Notes: a model not told the origin generated them from the sequence alone. DNA of 64,000 bases from an uncultured Clostridia bacterium (GCA_947630285.1 CANRHD010000003.1:61651-125650), one strand, 5' to 3'; numbered from the stretch's first letter, positions 15,676 to 24,888 are shown. Numbers and translations: made by a program.

Positions 15676-15692
15676 TTGTAAGGAGAATTAAG

Positions 15693-16673
15693 TTGAGTCA
15701 GGAAAAAGCCAAAAAGGCGCATAAAACTTCCGTCGGCGGACAGGCTCTTATCGAGGGCATAATGATGAGGGGGCCTAAGGGCGCCGCAATGTCGGTACGC
15801 CTTCCCAACGGCGAGATCGAAACAGAATTAAAACAGATAAAACCCTGGAAAGAAAAATGCAAATTGTTTTCTCTGCCTCTTATCAGGGGAATTGTGGGCT
15901 TTGTAGAGTCGCTTGTCACCGGCTACGGCTTTTTAATGGAATCTGCCGAAAAGTCAACGCAGGGCCTTGAAACTCCGCCAAAGGAAGAGATGTCAAAGGC
16001 GGACAGATTTATTGAAGAGCATTTCGGCGAAAAAATGATGAATGTTGTCGGAGTTATTTCGGCCGTTTTGGGCTTCGGGCTTGCTTTCTTTCTGTTTATG
16101 TGGCTTCCGTCCTTTTTAATTGATTTAATTACGGGAAACAGCCTTCAAAAATTCCACCCTCTGTTTGAAGGTATAATCAGAATAATTATTTTTATTGCAT
16201 ATATGTTCATCGTTTCGCAGATGAAAGAGATAAAAAGGGTATTTATGTACCACGGCGCAGAGCATAAGTCCATATTCTGCTATGAAAACGGCCTTGAACT
16301 GACTGTTGACAATGTGAGAAAACAGTCGAGATTTCACCCGAGATGCGGTACAAGCTTTATGTTTGTTATGATTTTGTTGAGTATTCTTGTTTCCTCGGCG
16401 CTTGTCCTAATTTTTCCGAACCTTGCTTCTGTGAGCAGAATAGCTTGGATAGGCGTTAAGCTTTTGGTGCTTCCCGTTGTTATGGGGCTCGGATACGAGT
16501 TTATAAAATATGCCGGCAGGCACGATAATATTGCGGTAAAAATTCTTGCCGCTCCCGGTCTTTGGATGCAGAGAATTACCACAAAAGAGCCCACCGACGA
16601 CATTATAGAAGTGGGTATTCAATCGCTTAAAGCCGTGCTTACAGACAATCCCGAGGACGACGAAATTAAATGA
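15693..16673 (+). CDS. DUF1385 family membrane protein
   Basis: 326 residues starting at TTG 15693 with AAGGAGAAT upstream. The N-terminal VGGQALIEGIMMRGPKG and the central MYHGAEHKSIFCYE...FHPRCGTSF are the DUF1385 signature. The conserved His, Glu and Cys residues have led to annotation as a predicted metal-dependent enzyme. Several transmembrane helices lie at about 115-145, 160-185, 215-240 and 250-270. The biochemical role is not known. It overlaps prmC by four bases (ATGA), a common pairing in Clostridia where prfA often follows; prfA is absent here. Confidence 0.85.
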   Translation: MSQEKAKKAHKTSVGGQALIEGIMMRGPKGAAMSVRLPNGEIETELKQIKPWKEKCKLFSLPLIRGIVGFVESLVTGYGFLMESAEKSTQGLETPPKEEMSKADRFIEEHFGEKMMNVVGVISAVLGFGLAFFLFMWLPSFLIDLITGNSLQKFHPLFEGIIRIIIFIAYMFIVSQMKEIKRVFMYHGAEHKSIFCYENGLELTVDNVRKQSRFHPRCGTSFMFVMILLSILVSSALVLIFPNLASVSRIAWIGVKLLVLPVVMGLGYEFIKYAGRHDNIAVKILAAPGLWMQRITTKEPTDDIIEVGIQSLKAVLTDNPEDDEIK

Positions 16674-17509
16674 CGGTTAATCAGCTTTACAACGACTGCC
16701 TTTTAAGGCTTAAAAATTCCGGCAACGATGATTACCGCTTCGATTGCGACTGCCTGTTTGAACACTTTATCGGGTTTGATAAGGTAAAGCGCATTACAAA
16801 AGGCGAATTTCCCGTTTCCGATAAAGCGTGTAAAGAATTATCGGACGCAGTAGACAGGCGCACACAGGGTGAACCGTTGCAGTATATACTCGGAAAATGG
16901 AGCTTTATGGGCTGTGATTTTTTCGTCGGGAGCGGAGTTTTAATTCCAAGACCCGAAACGGAAATGCTTGTTTTGAGAGCCGATGAAATAATCAGGGAAA
17001 ATAAGCTTTCAACCGTATTTGACCTGTGCGCCGGTACGGGGGCGATAGGCTTGAGCATTGCAAGGTTAAACCCCGATTGCAGGGTTTATATGTTCGAAAA
17101 ATACGACGGTGCTTTTTACTATCTTCAAAAAAATGTCGGGGCTTTCGGACTTGAAAATGTAACTGCGTTAAAATGCGATATTACGGATTTTAACGCTTCC
17201 GGGCTTCCGAAAGCCGATTTAATAGTTTCAAATCCGCCCTATATCAAAAAAAGCGAGATTAAGCTGTTGCAAAAAGAGGTTTTAAGAGAACCTGTTACGG
17301 CGCTTAGCGCAGGGGAGGACGGGCTTGACTTTTACCGTGCCATAAGAAGCAAATGGCTTTCGCTTTTAAAGGATAACGGCACAGTCTTGCTTGAGTGCGG
17401 AGACGGACAATCCTCCGATGTTATTGCCTGTTTTGACGGCGTTATTAAAAGCTCTGCGGTATATTATGACTTTAATAATATTGACAGAGCGGTTGAAATA
17501 AATGTATAA
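16670..17509 (+). CDS. prmC: Peptide chain release factor N5-glutamine methyltransferase PrmC
   Basis: 279 residues. An N-terminal helical domain (about 1-80) binds the release factor. A class I SAM-dependent methyltransferase domain has FDLCAGTGAIGLSIA (SAM loop) and the catalytic NPPY motif (IVSNPPYIK). It methylates the GGQ glutamine of release factors RF1 and RF2. The start overlaps the DUF1385 stop (ATGA), showing translational coupling. Length and motif spacing are normal for the family. Confidence 0.92.
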   Translation: MTVNQLYNDCLLRLKNSGNDDYRFDCDCLFEHFIGFDKVKRITKGEFPVSDKACKELSDAVDRRTQGEPLQYILGKWSFMGCDFFVGSGVLIPRPETEMLVLRADEIIRENKLSTVFDLCAGTGAIGLSIARLNPDCRVYMFEKYDGAFYYLQKNVGAFGLENVTALKCDITDFNASGLPKADLIVSNPPYIKKSEIKLLQKEVLREPVTALSAGEDGLDFYRAIRSKWLSLLKDNGTVLLECGDGQSSDVIACFDGVIKSSAVYYDFNNIDRAVEINV

Positions 17510-17527
17510 TTAATTGTTGGTGATATT

Positions 17528-18196
17528 ATGTTGTTTAACTTACTGCAGGGATATTCCGGTATAGAGCTTTTTATTTTGCTCTTTGCCCGTTTGTTCGTCG
17601 TTTTCTGCGTGCTTCCCTTGCATGAATACGCCCATGCTTATGTTGCAACCAAGCTGGGCGATCAAACGGCGAGGCTGTCCGGCAGGCTTACCGTAAATCC
17701 GCTGGCACACCTTGACGCAATAGGCGCAATAATGATATTTCTTGTAGGCTTCGGATACGCAAAACCCGTACCCGTTAATCCGAGAAATTTCAAAAACCCC
17801 AAAAAAGGTATGGCGATTACCGCCCTTGCAGGCCCGTTATCCAATATTTTAATGGCTTTGTTTTTCCTTATCCTTTATCATATTGTAATTTTGTTCAAAA
17901 GCACCGTGATTGTAAGTTCAATCGCATATTTTCTATATTTTGCATGCACAATCAATATTGGTCTTGCGGTATTTAACCTCATTCCCATTCCGCCGCTTGA
18001 CGGTTCAAGAATTTTACAACTGCTTATACCCTCAAAATATTATTTTAAGTTTGCACAGTATGAGAGATATATAATTCTCGTTGTTTTTGCCCTGATTATA
18101 TTCGGAGTACTTGACAGACCTTTGGCGGTTCTTGACCAACTGCTGTTTAATCTGCTTGACTTTATTGTCAGCATACCTTTTAAACTGTTTTCGTAA
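17528..18196 (+). CDS. M50 site-2-protease family membrane metalloprotease
   Basis: 222 residues, about five or six transmembrane helices. The zinc motif HEYAHAY lies in the first third. The second metal motif NLIPIPPLDGSRIL contains the ligand Asp. No PDZ domain is present, as in the short Firmicutes site-2-protease group. It would cleave substrates within the membrane; no target is evident from the sequence. It sits between prmC and scpA with short gaps (18 and 12 nt), so it is probably part of the same long operon. Confidence 0.85.
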   Translation: MLFNLLQGYSGIELFILLFARLFVVFCVLPLHEYAHAYVATKLGDQTARLSGRLTVNPLAHLDAIGAIMIFLVGFGYAKPVPVNPRNFKNPKKGMAITALAGPLSNILMALFFLILYHIVILFKSTVIVSSIAYFLYFACTINIGLAVFNLIPIPPLDGSRILQLLIPSKYYFKFAQYERYIILVVFALIIFGVLDRPLAVLDQLLFNLLDFIVSIPFKLFS

Positions 18197-18208
18197 AGGA
18201 TTAGTGTA

Positions 18209-18952
18209 ATGGAAACAAGTCTTTCATACAAAATTGCGGCGTTTGAAGGTCCGCTTGACCTGTTGCTTCATCTTATTTCCAAGCATAAGCTCGACATTTA
18301 CGACATACCGATTGCCGAGCTTGTTGACCAGTATATTGAATATGTGCGCCAAATGGAAAAAGAAGATTTGTATATTGCAAGTGAATTTATCGAGATGGCC
18401 GCAAGGCTTGTTTATATAAAATCGGTTTCTCTTCTGCCCGTTTACGAGGAGGCGGAGGAGCTCAAGCGTGAATTGACCGGCGAGCTTATTGAATACAGGG
18501 ACTGTCAGCTTATGGCGGGAAAGCTGTCGGAGCATACATACGGCTTTGATACCTTTATCAGGGCTCCCGAAAAGCTTCCCGTTGATTACACCTATACACG
18601 GCTTCACGAGGGAAACGAGCTTATAAAGGCTTATCTGAACGCCGCAGGCAGAAAACTGCGTAATTTGCCTCCGCCCGTCGAGGCGTTCAGGGAAATAGTT
18701 GCAAGGAAAATAGTTTCGGTCGGCTCTAAAATCAAGTCGATTTTTAAGCAGTTTACCAAGGTCGGCAGTAAAAAGAAATTAAATTCGCTTATGCTCGGAG
18801 CCGAAAGCCGTTCGGATATGGTAGCCACCTTTCTTGCCGTGCTTGAACTTGCAAAGTCAAGGAAAATTAATATAATCGGCGCAGGTTCCGATGTTGACAT
18901 AGAGCTTTTGGATAATGATTTTACAAATATGGACTCGGAAGAATGGGAGTAA
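18209..18952 (+). CDS. scpA: Segregation and condensation protein A
   Basis: 247 residues. The N-terminal FEGPLDLLLHLISKHKLDIYDIPIAEL is the kleisin signature of ScpA. The C-terminal winged-helix end (about 170-245) includes MVATFLAVLELAKSRK. ScpA bridges the Smc heads and recruits ScpB for chromosome compaction and segregation. scpB starts just after its stop, as in most Firmicutes. Confidence 0.93.
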   Translation: METSLSYKIAAFEGPLDLLLHLISKHKLDIYDIPIAELVDQYIEYVRQMEKEDLYIASEFIEMAARLVYIKSVSLLPVYEEAEELKRELTGELIEYRDCQLMAGKLSEHTYGFDTFIRAPEKLPVDYTYTRLHEGNELIKAYLNAAGRKLRNLPPPVEAFREIVARKIVSVGSKIKSIFKQFTKVGSKKKLNSLMLGAESRSDMVATFLAVLELAKSRKINIIGAGSDVDIELLDNDFTNMDSEEWE

Positions 18953-18954
18953 AA

Positions 18955-19542
18955 ATGGCTAACGCTAAACAGTTACAGGCAATAGTAGAGGCTATTCTTT
19001 TTGCAAGCGGCGAACCGCTTGAGATTGAAAGAATTTCACAGGCTCTTGACATTGAGGACGATCAAACTCAGCAAATTTTATTAAATCTTGCGGCACAGCT
19101 TGACGAGAGGGAAAGCGGTATTTGCCTTTTAAATCTTGACGGCAAATATCAGCTTACCACAAGGAATATTTACGGAGATTACATAAGAAAAGTACTTGAG
19201 GTTAAAAGAAACGCTCCGCTGTCCCAGGCGGCTTTTGAGGTGCTTGCGATAGTTGCGTACAACCAGCCCGTTACCAAGGCGTTTATAGAGCAGGTGAGGG
19301 GCGTTGACTGCTCCGGCGTTATCGCCACGCTTTGCCAAAGGAAGCTTATCGAGGAAAAGGGCAGGCTCGAACTTGCCGGCAGACCTCTTGTTTACGGCAC
19401 AACGCCTGACTTTTTAAGGTGCTTTTCATTCGCTTCGCTTGATGAACTGCCGGAGCTTCCCAAAACCGTTGACACCGACAGACAGCTTGTATTAAGTGAT
19501 GAACCCGAAAGCGTACAGCAGGACGAAAGCAATGCGCAATAA
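18955..19542 (+). CDS. scpB: Segregation and condensation protein B
   Basis: 195 residues from ATG 18955, which has GGAG 5 nt upstream; the track's ATG 18943 would place the start inside scpA with no usable site. Two winged-helix domains include QLQAIVEAILFASGEPL at the N-terminus and QAAFEVLAIVAYNQPVTKAFIEQVRGV in the second. A short acidic tail is not conserved. It dimerises and binds ScpA in the Smc complex. Confidence 0.92.
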   Translation: MANAKQLQAIVEAILFASGEPLEIERISQALDIEDDQTQQILLNLAAQLDERESGICLLNLDGKYQLTTRNIYGDYIRKVLEVKRNAPLSQAAFEVLAIVAYNQPVTKAFIEQVRGVDCSGVIATLCQRKLIEEKGRLELAGRPLVYGTTPDFLRCFSFASLDELPELPKTVDTDRQLVLSDEPESVQQDESNAQ

Positions 19543-19572
19543 ATTTTATTAAAATGAGAAAGGAGAGCGTGT

Positions 19573-20295
19573 ATGATATTTTTATATGTACTGTTAGGAA
19601 TAATTTTACTTTTTGTTCTCCTTTTAAGCGTTAAGCTGAGGATCGAAACAGAGTATATTGACTCGTTTAAGTTTAAAATCAGATGGTCGTTTTTCGGGAT
19701 TTCCGTTTATCCTCTTGATGAAAAAATCAAAAAGCTTCTCAACAGACCAAAAAAATCCGCCGAGGAGGATAAGACAGAACAGCCTGTAAAAAAGGCGGAA
19801 GATGAAAACATAAACAAAAAGAAAGAAAATCCCTTTAAGGTATTTTATAATAATCAGGGCTTCGACGGCGTTATTAAGCTTGTAAACGACAGCGCAGACG
19901 CTTTGGGAACTATGTTTTCAAGCTTTAAAAGGCATTTTATAATCGATGACCTGGAGATTTATGCGGTTGTTTCCAAAAATCACGATGCGGCCGCAACCGC
20001 AATAGAATACGGCAATGTTTGCAAGTCTCTTTTTCCTGCCTTGGGCTATATATGCTCAAGCGTAAAGGTGAAAAATTACAGCGTTAATGTTGAACCCGAT
20101 TTTATAGGTACATTCAGCTCGGCGCAGTTTGTTTTTAATTTCTCGTTCAGACCTATTTTCTATTTGAATGCGGTTATCGCAATGGCGGTTAAGCTATTAT
20201 TTAAAGTCGTTTTCAAGGTGTTGTTCTCAAAGCCTAAAAATGAAAGCGGCGATAATGTAGATATAAAAAATATTAAAGGCGGTGCTACACAATGA
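19573..20295 (+). CDS. DUF2953 domain protein
   Basis: 240 residues. A single N-terminal transmembrane segment (about 3-20) is followed by a beta-rich start (SVKLRIETEYIDSFKFKIRWSFFGISVYPL), a Lys/Glu-rich low-complexity stretch (about 58-90) and a second conserved part (about 95-215). The pattern fits DUF2953, usually found next to gerW/ytfJ in spore formers, as here. Function is unknown. Its stop overlaps the gerW start (ATGA). Confidence 0.75.
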   Translation: MIFLYVLLGIILLFVLLLSVKLRIETEYIDSFKFKIRWSFFGISVYPLDEKIKKLLNRPKKSAEEDKTEQPVKKAEDENINKKKENPFKVFYNNQGFDGVIKLVNDSADALGTMFSSFKRHFIIDDLEIYAVVSKNHDAAATAIEYGNVCKSLFPALGYICSSVKVKNYSVNVEPDFIGTFSSAQFVFNFSFRPIFYLNAVIAMAVKLLFKVVFKVLFSKPKNESGDNVDIKNIKGGATQ

Positions 20296-20762
20296 AAGAA
20301 CAGTCAGCAGCAGGAATTCTTGAATCCACTATTGAAAAGGTAAAGAACCTTGTAAATGTAAGCACAATCATCGGCGAACCTATGAAGGTTGACGAGTCGC
20401 TTACAATCATTCCCGTCTCAAAGGTTACATACGGCTTTGCTTCGGGCGGCTCTGATTTCCCCTCAAAAAACAATAAGGAGATCTTCGGCGGCGGAGGCGG
20501 AGCAGGCGTTACAATCACACCTGTTGCTTTCCTTGTAATCAGCGACGGCGAAGTTACTTTAAAGCACATTACCGCTTATGACAATGCGGCGGAAAGAGTC
20601 GTAAACCTTGTACCCGAAATGTTTGATAAGGTTACAAGCGTCGTAAACAAGGCTAAAAAAGAAAAGGAAAAGGCTGCCAAGCCGCAGGAACAGGAACAGG
20701 AACAGCTTCAAACCCCGACTGTTGTCGAAGCAGAAATTTCCGTTGACGCTTCTGCCGAATAA
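20292..20762 (+). CDS. gerW: GerW (YtfJ) family sporulation protein
   Basis: 156 residues. The conserved core is NVSTIIGEPMKVDESLTIIPVSKVTYGFASGGSDF, a Gly-rich loop (FGGGGGAG) and ITPVAFLVI. The tail is Lys/Glu/Gln-rich and variable. YtfJ/GerW proteins are made in the forespore and are needed for normal response to germinants. The start overlaps the DUF2953 stop (ATGA). This is one of the markers showing that the organism sporulates. Confidence 0.88.
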   Translation: MKEQSAAGILESTIEKVKNLVNVSTIIGEPMKVDESLTIIPVSKVTYGFASGGSDFPSKNNKEIFGGGGGAGVTITPVAFLVISDGEVTLKHITAYDNAAERVVNLVPEMFDKVTSVVNKAKKEKEKAAKPQEQEQEQLQTPTVVEAEISVDASAE

Positions 20763-20787
20763 TCTAACCAAATTAAAATATTTTAAA

Positions 20788-20820
20788 AACCGCCTGCATA
20801 TTTTTAATAGGCAGGTGGTT
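20788..20820 (+). promoter_or_regulatory. Hairpin overlapping the dacF ribosome binding site
   Basis: AACCGCCTGC and GCAGGTGGTT form a 10-bp stem (one G-T wobble) with a 13-nt loop. The right arm contains AGGTGG, the Shine-Dalgarno for the TTG start at 20824. No T-run follows, so translation control is as likely as termination. Confidence 0.45.
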
Positions 20821-20823
20821 GAT

Positions 20824-21984
20824 TTGTATAAAAAAATAATAAGCTTGTTTCTTGCTTTAATATTATTTGTGTCCGCAGGGACCGTTTCATACTCTGCGCC
20901 GCCCGTTACCGACAGCGCAAAGGCTTCAATATTGATGATAAAGGGCAGTAACGAGGTAATTTACGCCAAAAATCCCGATAAAAAGCTCTCAATGGCAAGC
21001 ACGACAAAAATAATGACCGCCGTTTTGACCATAGAAAACGGCAACCTTGACAGAGAAATTACCGTTACCGATAAAATGGTAAGGGTTGAGGGTACTTCGT
21101 CAGGCTTGCTTGCAGGCGATAAGATAGATGTAAAAACACTGCTTTACTGTATGATGCTTCAATCGGGAAACGATGCGGCTAATGTTGCGGCGTATGCCGT
21201 TAGCGGCTCTATTGAGAAATTTGTGGCCCTGATGAATAAAAAAGCCCGTGAAATAGGTATGAAAAACACGCATTTTGCAACTGCTTCGGGTCTTGATGCA
21301 GACGACCATTATTCAACTGCCTATGATATGGCGGTTTTGACCTCCTATGCTATGAACATACCGCTGTTTGCAGAAATAAGCTCAACCTATCAAAAGACTG
21401 TATGCTACGGCAATCCAAAATACAACCGCACTATTACAAACCACAATAAACTGCTTAAATCTTACGAGGGTATGATAGGCGTTAAAACCGGCTTTACAAA
21501 GAAGAGCGGCAGATGCCTTATCACGGCCGCAGAGAGGGACGGCCTTACGCTTATTTGCGTTACGCTTGATGATTGGAGCGATTGGACCGATCACGAAAAA
21601 CTGCTTGATTATGGCTTTAATGCGGTTAAAAAGACGGACTTAAAGCTCGATCTGAAATTAAAGGCCGATGTCGTGGGCTCAAAAAAACGGAGCGTCGATG
21701 TTAAAATGAAATATGTGCCGGAGTTTTTCATCCTTAACAAAAACCCTGAATACAGCAGTAAGGTTGAAATTCAGCACTTTTTGTACGCTCCTGTGAAAAA
21801 GGGCGAAACCGTGGGTAAGGTGTTGTTTTACAGCAAAAACGGCAGTGAAATTTCCTCTGTACCGCTTGTTTCATATGAAAATGCCGATTTATTTGTAAAA
21901 GCGGACAATACTAATAAGAACGACAGAAAATTCAGCTTGAAAAGATTATTTGATTTCTTCAAAGGAGAAAAAAATGCCGGATAA
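20824..21984 (+). CDS. dacF: D-alanyl-D-alanine carboxypeptidase, PBP5/DacF type
   Basis: 386 residues from TTG 20824, which has AGGTGG 5 nt upstream. The track start (20722) lies within gerW and gives a non-signal N-terminus. The signal peptide (about 1-26) ends near VSYSAPP. Catalytic serine motifs are SMASTTKIM (SxxK), SGNDAAN (SxN) and KTGFTKKSG (KTG). A C-terminal beta domain (about 280-365) completes the Peptidase_S11 architecture. It trims the terminal D-Ala of peptidoglycan stem peptides. The position behind gerW suggests a sporulation-linked DacF, but a vegetative DacA role cannot be excluded. Confidence 0.85.
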   Translation: MYKKIISLFLALILFVSAGTVSYSAPPVTDSAKASILMIKGSNEVIYAKNPDKKLSMASTTKIMTAVLTIENGNLDREITVTDKMVRVEGTSSGLLAGDKIDVKTLLYCMMLQSGNDAANVAAYAVSGSIEKFVALMNKKAREIGMKNTHFATASGLDADDHYSTAYDMAVLTSYAMNIPLFAEISSTYQKTVCYGNPKYNRTITNHNKLLKSYEGMIGVKTGFTKKSGRCLITAAERDGLTLICVTLDDWSDWTDHEKLLDYGFNAVKKTDLKLDLKLKADVVGSKKRSVDVKMKYVPEFFILNKNPEYSSKVEIQHFLYAPVKKGETVGKVLFYSKNGSEISSVPLVSYENADLFVKADNTNKNDRKFSLKRLFDFFKGEKNAG

Positions 21985-22711
21985 CAAAATAAGGCTTCAA
22001 AAATATTTAGCCGAGTGCGGAGTGGCTTCGCGCAGAAAATCGGAAGAATTAATTTCCGGCGGTAAGGTTAAGGTAAACGGAAAAACGGCCGTTATAGGCG
22101 ATAAGGTTGACCCCAAGAAGGATAGAGTCAGCGTTTTCGGCAAAAAGATAAAGTCGGTTGAAAAAACGGTTTATATTATGCTAAATAAGCCCAGGGGCTA
22201 TATCACCACCATGAAAGATGAACACGACCGCAAATGCGTAAGCGAGCTTGTTAAGGATATTGGCGTCAGGATATACCCCGTAGGACGGCTTGACAGAGAG
22301 TCCGAGGGCCTGCTGATAATGACAAACGACGGCGATTTTGCAAATTCTTTAACCCATCCGTCTAAGCATATACCGAAAACATACCGTGTGACGATAAGAC
22401 CCGGAATAACCAAACAGCAGTTAAAAAGCTTTTCCGAGGGAATAGAAATTGACGGAAAAACAACCTTGCCTGCGGATATAAAGGTAATTGAGGAACAGGA
22501 AAACAGAACCGTTGTTCAGGTTACAATATACGAGGGCAGAAACAGGCAGATAAGAAAGATGTTTGACTTTATGGGTATAGAGGTTGCACGCCTTAAAAGG
22601 GTAAAGGTCGGAAGCCTTAAATTGGGAATGTTAAAACAGGGAGATTACAGGGAGCTTACCCCGGAGGAGGTTGACTCCCTCGTAAATTTGGCAAAGGAAA
22701 GCCGGGAGTGA
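21974..22711 (+). CDS. rluB: Ribosomal large-subunit pseudouridine synthase RluB family
   Basis: 245 residues from ATG 21974 (AAAGGAG upstream); the track's extra eight codons overlap dacF without a ribosome binding site. An S4 RNA-binding domain (about 4-62, IRLQKYLAECGVASRRKSEELI) precedes the RsuA/RluB catalytic domain with the active-site Asp in PVGRLDRESEGLLI. It isomerises a uridine in 23S rRNA. The start lies 11 nt inside dacF. In Firmicutes this gene sits near scpAB and dac genes, as here. Confidence 0.88.
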   Translation: MPDNKIRLQKYLAECGVASRRKSEELISGGKVKVNGKTAVIGDKVDPKKDRVSVFGKKIKSVEKTVYIMLNKPRGYITTMKDEHDRKCVSELVKDIGVRIYPVGRLDRESEGLLIMTNDGDFANSLTHPSKHIPKTYRVTIRPGITKQQLKSFSEGIEIDGKTTLPADIKVIEEQENRTVVQVTIYEGRNRQIRKMFDFMGIEVARLKRVKVGSLKLGMLKQGDYRELTPEEVDSLVNLAKESRE

Positions 22712-22717
22712 AAAATT

Positions 22718-23116
22718 ATGATTTTTTATAAACCCATAAGCGATTTGGAGCAGTTAAAGAATATTTTTCCGGACAAGCGTTTTAAAGACGACTGCGTTTA
22801 CGGAGGTTACATCACCGAGGGCGCAGGTGAATTTTTCGGGAGAATTTTGGTTGAAATCAACGCCTACCGCTGCGAAATAATTGCAATAGAGACAAACGGC
22901 GATGAGCTTATGATAGAGGGGCTTATACGGGCGGCACTGACCTATGCCGGCAACCGTAACGCCTATATTGCAAGCTGTACGGCGCAGGAATACGACGGTG
23001 TTTTGACCATGCTCGGCTTTGAAAAGGAAAACGGCGTTTATACCGGGGAAATTCCCGAACTGCTTCAGGGTACTTGTTGCAAAACGAATAAATTTGACAT
23101 ATCACAGAAAAAATAG
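22718..23116 (+). CDS. Conserved-looking protein of unknown function
   Basis: 132 residues, not recognised. It is soluble and predicted mixed alpha/beta. The order of elements (strand, helix, GGYITEGAGEFFGRILVEI strands, EGLIRAALTYAGNRNAYIA helix, VLTMLGFEKENGVYTGEIPEL) vaguely resembles a small GNAT acetyltransferase lacking a clear acetyl-CoA loop. It starts 6 nt after rluB and is probably in the same operon. A promoter for the next operon overlaps its last codons. Confidence 0.6.
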   Translation: MIFYKPISDLEQLKNIFPDKRFKDDCVYGGYITEGAGEFFGRILVEINAYRCEIIAIETNGDELMIEGLIRAALTYAGNRNAYIASCTAQEYDGVLTMLGFEKENGVYTGEIPELLQGTCCKTNKFDISQKK

Positions 23117-23122
23117 TAAAAT
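23094..23122 (+). promoter_or_regulatory. Strong promoter for the yicC-gmk-rpoZ-priA operon
   Basis: TTGACA, a 17-nt spacer and TAAAAT (11 of 12 consensus positions), starting in the last codons of the unknown gene. The leader is about 60 nt before yicC. Confidence 0.68.
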
Positions 23123-23186
23123 ATTATGATAATATTATTTGTAATTAATATATAAACCGTTAGTCGGAAAGGCTGTGTAAATTTTA

Positions 23187-24065
23187 ATGATAAAGAGTAT
23201 GACCGGTTACGGCAGGGCGGAGGAGCTTGTTGACGGAATGTATATTTCCGTTGAGTTTAAAAGCGTAAACCACAGATATTTTGACTTTTCAGCAAGAGTG
23301 CCGAGGATTTACGGTTTCCTTGAGGAAAAGCTTAAAACCTTTGCAAACTCCTGCGTTTCAAGGGGCAAAATAGACTGCTTTGTGAGCGTCGAAAATTTAG
23401 AGGAAACAGACACGGAGATAATTGTAAACCATTCTTTGGCGGAAGGTTACATAAACGCTATAAAAGAGCTGTCCGAAAGGTTTTCTCTCGAAAACGACAT
23501 TACCGCATATACTCTGTCCCGTTTCCCCGATGTTCTCACTTTGCACAAGGCCGCCGACGACGAGGAAAAAATATGGCAGTCGGTCAAAGGCGTTGCGCAA
23601 AAGGCAATAGACCGTTTTATTTCAATGAGAGAAATCGAGGGCGAAAAGTTAAAAAACGATGTGCTTTCAAGAGCTGATTTTATCATAGAAAAAGTCGGTT
23701 TTATAGAAAAGCGTTCGCCCGAAACCGTCAAAGAGTACAACGAAAAGCTGAAATTCAGAATGAAAGAGCTTTTGGAGGATACCCTGGTTGACGAACAGCG
23801 CCTTTTAAACGAGGCCGCAATTTTTGCCGATAAAATTGCCGTAGCAGAGGAAACCGTCAGGTTGAGAAGCCATATTTCACAGCTTAGGGAGCTTGTAAAT
23901 TCCGATGAGGCTGTGGGCAGAAAGCTTGATTTCCTTGTTCAGGAGATAAACAGGGAGGCCAATACCATAGGCTCCAAGGCGCAGGATGTAGACATTGCAA
24001 AATGCGTTATCGCAATAAAGGCGGAAGTTGAAAAAATCAGGGAACAGATACAGAACATCGAATAA
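23187..24065 (+). CDS. yicC: YicC/YloC family endoribonuclease
   Basis: 292 residues. The N-terminal MIKSMTGYGRAE is the family signature, and the C-terminal EINREANTIGSKAQDVDIAKCVIAIKAEVEKIREQIQNIE closes the DUF1732 domain. YicC/YloC proteins have been characterised as endoribonucleases. The gene heads the classical Firmicutes run yicC-remA-gmk-rpoZ-priA. A weak site (GGAAAGG) lies a little far upstream. Confidence 0.9.
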   Translation: MIKSMTGYGRAEELVDGMYISVEFKSVNHRYFDFSARVPRIYGFLEEKLKTFANSCVSRGKIDCFVSVENLEETDTEIIVNHSLAEGYINAIKELSERFSLENDITAYTLSRFPDVLTLHKAADDEEKIWQSVKGVAQKAIDRFISMREIEGEKLKNDVLSRADFIIEKVGFIEKRSPETVKEYNEKLKFRMKELLEDTLVDEQRLLNEAAIFADKIAVAEETVRLRSHISQLRELVNSDEAVGRKLDFLVQEINREANTIGSKAQDVDIAKCVIAIKAEVEKIREQIQNIE

Positions 24066-24074
24066 GGGGTATAT

Positions 24075-24338
24075 ATGAAGCTTGTAAATATAGGTTTCGG
24101 CAATGCGGTAAACTGCGCAAGAATTCTCTCGGTGGTAAATCCCGATTCTGCGCCCGTAAAAAGGCTTGTGCAGGACGCAAAGGAGCAAAAACTGCTTATA
24201 GACGCAACCCAGGGCAGAAGAACGAGAGCAGTTATAATTATGGACAGCAATCACATTATTCTGTCCTATCTGCAAACAGAAAAAATAATGCAAAGGCTCA
24301 ATGAGGAGGCCAATTCCGAGGAGGGAACAAATGAATAG
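24075..24338 (+). CDS. remA: RemA family DNA-binding regulator (DUF370)
   Basis: 87 residues. [31 protein letters not shown] followed by [18 protein letters not shown] is the RemA/DUF370 signature. In Bacillus subtilis RemA forms ring-like oligomers that wrap DNA and activate matrix and osmoprotection genes. Its 3' end overlaps gmk by eight bases. The regulon in this organism cannot be read from the window. Confidence 0.9.
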   Translation: MKLVNIGFGNAVNCARILSVVNPDSAPVKRLVQDAKEQKLLIDATQGRRTRAVIIMDSNHIILSYLQTEKIMQRLNEEANSEEGTNE

Positions 24339-24888
24339 CAAAGGCAGACTGATTCTTTTTTCCGGTCCTTCGGGAGTAGGCAAGGACACCTTGCTTGAAC
24401 TGCTTTATAAAAAAAGACCCGATTTGGTTCACTCTGTTTCCGCAACCACAAGGAACAGGCGTGAAAACGAAATTCACGGTAAGGATTACTACTTTATCTC
24501 AAAAGAAGATTTTGAACTGATGATTCAGTCGGGCAACATATTGGAATACACCCAATACGGCGTAAATCTTTACGGCACGCCGAAAAGGCCTATCGACGAT
24601 TGGCTGGCAGAGGGCAAAACGATTATACTTAAAATTGAAGTCCACGGCGCAAAACAGATAAAAAAGCTTTACAAAAATGCGGTTTCTATTTTTATTCTTC
24701 CTCCTTCGATCGAGGTTTTGGAGCAACGGCTGAGAAAACGAGGCACGGAGAATGAGGCCGACCTTAAAAAGCGTATGGAAATTGCTCTGTCGGAAATAGA
24801 AAAAAGCAAAGATTACGATTATGTAATTTATAACGATAATCTTGAAACGGCAGTTGATGAGATTATTGGAATTTTAAATAAAAATTAA
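24331..24888 (+). CDS. gmk: Guanylate kinase
   Basis: 185 residues from ATG 24331 (GAGGGA upstream); the track's earlier ATG lies deeper inside remA. The P-loop [12 protein letters not shown] is at the N-terminus. The GMP-binding region has [19 protein letters not shown], and the lid contains RLRKRGTE. It phosphorylates GMP to GDP. Position 9 of the P-loop is Asp rather than the more common Ser/Thr (GVGKDT), a variant that some guanylate kinases share. Confidence 0.93.
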   Translation: MNSKGRLILFSGPSGVGKDTLLELLYKKRPDLVHSVSATTRNRRENEIHGKDYYFISKEDFELMIQSGNILEYTQYGVNLYGTPKRPIDDWLAEGKTIILKIEVHGAKQIKKLYKNAVSIFILPPSIEVLEQRLRKRGTENEADLKKRMEIALSEIEKSKDYDYVIYNDNLETAVDEIIGILNKN

